From Actinomycetales bacterium (lineage in GTDB: Bacteria > Actinomycetota > Actinomycetes > Actinomycetales > JAHECE01), in contig JAHECE010000118.1 in NCBI GenBank assembly GCA_024641895.1, forward strand, positions 1 to 8,071: a stretch of DNA of 8,071 nucleotides, written 5' to 3'. Position 1 is the stretch's first letter, and each line of letters starts with the position of its first letter. Shown here in pieces: positions 7,153 to 8,071 of this stretch. The position numbers were made by a program, and so were the translations under genes. A model generated the notes under the pieces. That model saw nothing but the letters and a program-made list of their open reading frames with translations, was not told the origin of the DNA and made no database searches.

Positions 7153-7382
7153 TTCCTACACCTGCCCATGGCGCCGCGGAAGGGACCGGGAGTCGCCGCG
7201 GTGCGCAACGCAGGCGGCGCTTGCGAGGCCCACAGCGGGCGACGGGCTGATGGCGCTCGAGCGTGCTCCTCGACGTCGGCACGAGCAGCTACGAGGTCGT
7301 CGGGCCGGGGCAGGGCGGCGGAGACCCGAGCACCGGACGTGACGACGCGCGTCGCTGCGCCGCCAGACGGAGCGGTGGCGCC

Positions 7383-7388
7383 TACATT
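7383..7388 (+). promoter_or_regulatory. Candidate -10 element of the tail-collar gene
   Basis: TACATT fits TANNNT and lies in a locally less GC-rich stretch, 36 bases before the ATG at 7425. No recognisable -35 partner is present. Confidence 0.25.
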
Positions 7389-7412
7389 CGTTCCTGCAAC
7401 CCCCCTCACGAC

Positions 7413-7417
7413 AGGAG
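7413..7417 (+). promoter_or_regulatory. Ribosome binding site of the tail-collar gene
   Basis: AGGAG lies 7 bases before the ATG at 7425. This near-ideal site fixes the start of the short collar protein and indicates that it is expressed as a short protein. Confidence 0.65.
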
Positions 7418-7424
7418 TTCAGAC

Positions 7425-7664
7425 ATGGACCCGTTCCTCGGCGAGATCCGACTCTTCGGCTTCGACTGGGCCCCGCAAGGCTGGCTCTTGTGCGAGGGGC
7501 AGCTGCTGCCGATCCCGCCGAACGAAGCCCTGTTCTCCCTGCTCGGAACGACGTACGGCGGTGACGGAATCACCAACTTCGCCTTGCCTGACCTGGGTAG
7601 CCGCGCACTCGCGGGCAGCTGCTACTGCATCGCGGAAGAGGGCAGGTACCCGTCGCGGGACTGA
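7425..7664 (+). CDS. Miniature phage tail collar domain protein
   Basis: A 79-residue protein. Residues 1-59 are a clear phage tail collar domain (Pfam Tail_Collar, found in tail fibres and in bacterial microcystin-dependent-type proteins): LGEIRLFGFDWAPQGWLLCEGQLLPI (5-30), then ALFSLLGTTYGGDG (35-48) and FALPDLGSR (52-60). Full-length relatives are about 170-180 residues, with a receptor-like middle part and a tail resembling NYCIALQGIYPSR. Here the collar runs within a few residues into CYCIAEEGRYPSRD (66-79), which resembles that tail, so the middle about 100 residues are absent while both ends remain. It has a strong ribosome binding site and no signal peptide or membrane segment. No other phage structural genes are nearby. 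It may be a natural short form or an internal deletion; its role is unknown. Confidence 0.8.
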   Translation: MDPFLGEIRLFGFDWAPQGWLLCEGQLLPIPPNEALFSLLGTTYGGDGITNFALPDLGSRALAGSCYCIAEEGRYPSRD

Positions 7665-7873
7665 TCACACGGTGATGGCCGCAGGCAACGGCCCCACCAG
7701 CGATTGCCATCGGAGCCAGACCGCCCTCGTCACGGACGCGAAGGCCGCGACCCTCGCGGGCGAGCGCGGTCGGGCCGGGGCCTCGCGGTAGCGCAGGTCG
7801 CGTCGGGCGTTGGAGATGCACCTCGAACGCAGACGCGTGGTGCGGACAAGCGCGGTCGAGGACCTCGGCAGGG
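7665..7873. other. Apparently non-coding or decayed stretch before the integrase remnant
   Basis: Two hundred and nine bases between the collar-protein stop and the recognisable integrase motif. Both strands have open frames, but none gives a protein I recognise, none has a convincing ribosome binding site, and there is no tRNA or obvious attachment-site repeat. It may contain eroded integrase sequence in shifted frames. Confidence 0.4.
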
Positions 7874-8071
7874 ATGCCGGAAGGCTTTCGTTTCCGCGAC
7901 CTTCGGCGCTACTTCGCTCGGCCGCGGATCTCGTCTGGCGCCGACGTCGAGGTCGGCCCGGCGCGGCTCCGGCATGCCTCGGCGACGACGACGCTCCACA
8001 GCTACGCGCACGCGTGGCCGGACAGCGAAGAGTCCACACGGGCCGCGTGGACTCTGTCCTGGCGGCCCGTG
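7874..8071 (+). pseudogene. C-terminal remnant of a phage-type tyrosine recombinase (integrase)
   Basis: The frame from the codon at 7874 to the window edge (66 codons) matches the C-terminal catalytic part of actinobacterial phage integrases: PEGFRFRDLRRYFA (2-15), ISSGADVEV (19-27), ARLRHASATTTLHSYAHAWPDSEESTRAA (30-58). The conserved Arg of box II (R11 in RDLRR), the LRH His (H34) and the nucleophile Tyr (Y44, HSYAH) are present. The first His of HDLRH is Arg (R8). After STRAA the expected VDSVLAAR continues only in another frame (GTG GAC TCT GTC CTG from about 8047), indicating a one-base deletion. The frame is open upstream to a stop at 7673-7675, but apart from a weakly similar stretch from about 7830 no integrase sequence is recognisable. 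The N-terminal DNA-binding domains and box I Arg are missing. Alternatively a sequencing error could explain the frameshift but not the missing body. Confidence 0.7.

Larger units (their letters stand above)
7138..7424. promoter_or_regulatory. Divergent intergenic region between the DUF1918 gene and the tail-collar gene
   Basis: No supported gene. It holds the GGAA repeat near the DUF1918 start, a perfect 12-bp palindrome CGACGCGCGTCG (7343-7354) about 70 bases before the collar-protein start, and a -10-like TACATT (7383-7388) that would give a leader of about 30 bases. No convincing -35 was seen. The palindrome could be an operator, but GC-rich palindromes of this kind also arise by chance. 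Confidence 0.45.

Noticed and set aside
7110..7169. A 19-codon minus-strand leader frame ending in TGA that overlaps the DUF1918 ATG (ATGA)
   Set aside because: Overlap looks like translational coupling, but the leader has no ribosome binding site, and its repetitive sequence is a by-product of the duplicated start module.
7665..8039. Minus-strand open frames at the right end (7665-8039 and 7730-8011)
   Set aside because: They lie opposite the integrase remnant, are Arg/Pro/Ala-rich and have no recognisable motif or ribosome binding site.
7665..8071. tRNA gene or attachment-site repeat next to the integrase remnant
   Set aside because: I found no tRNA-like sequence and no direct repeat that could be an att site inside the window; CRISPR-type repeats are also absent.

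Overview
The window is high-GC, densely coding DNA with strong G/C preference at third codon positions. Gene content and order point to an actinobacterium (Actinomycetota): glnA2-type glutamine synthetase followed directly by glnE, with nadE and panB divergently upstream, and a DUF1918/DUF1876 protein, a pairing I know mainly from actinobacteria. I cannot place it below class level from sequence alone.

Left part (1-1962, minus strand): nadE (glutamine-dependent NAD+ synthetase, complete) followed after 7 bases by panB (ketopantoate hydroxymethyltransferase, cut by the window edge). This is a cofactor operon (NAD and pantothenate/CoA) reading leftwards. A divergent intergenic region of about 235 bp (1963-2197) contains a plausible leaderless promoter for nadE and the promoter region for glnA2.

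Centre (2198-6567, plus strand): a type I-alpha glutamine synthetase-like enzyme (GlnA2 type) and the bifunctional glutamine synthetase adenylyltransferase/adenylyl-removase GlnE, overlapping by four bases (GTGA). The two genes are translationally coupled, yet the synthetase carries Trp where the adenylylated Tyr of GSI-beta enzymes sits, so GlnE's substrate is probably another glutamine synthetase outside the window.

Right part (6568-8071): a short convergent intergenic region with small repeats and hairpins; a minus-strand DUF1918-DUF1876 fusion protein with a duplicated Shine-Dalgarno/start module; a plus-strand miniature phage-tail-collar-domain protein (79 aa); and, at the edge, the C-terminal piece of a phage-type tyrosine recombinase that looks decayed (catalytic His replaced, probable frameshift near the C-terminus). 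The change from conserved housekeeping genes to small accessory genes and an integrase remnant suggests that the right end is the edge of an old integrated element or variable region. I see no complete novel multi-gene system; the most unusual items are the mini-collar protein, the duplicated start site and the integrase relic.
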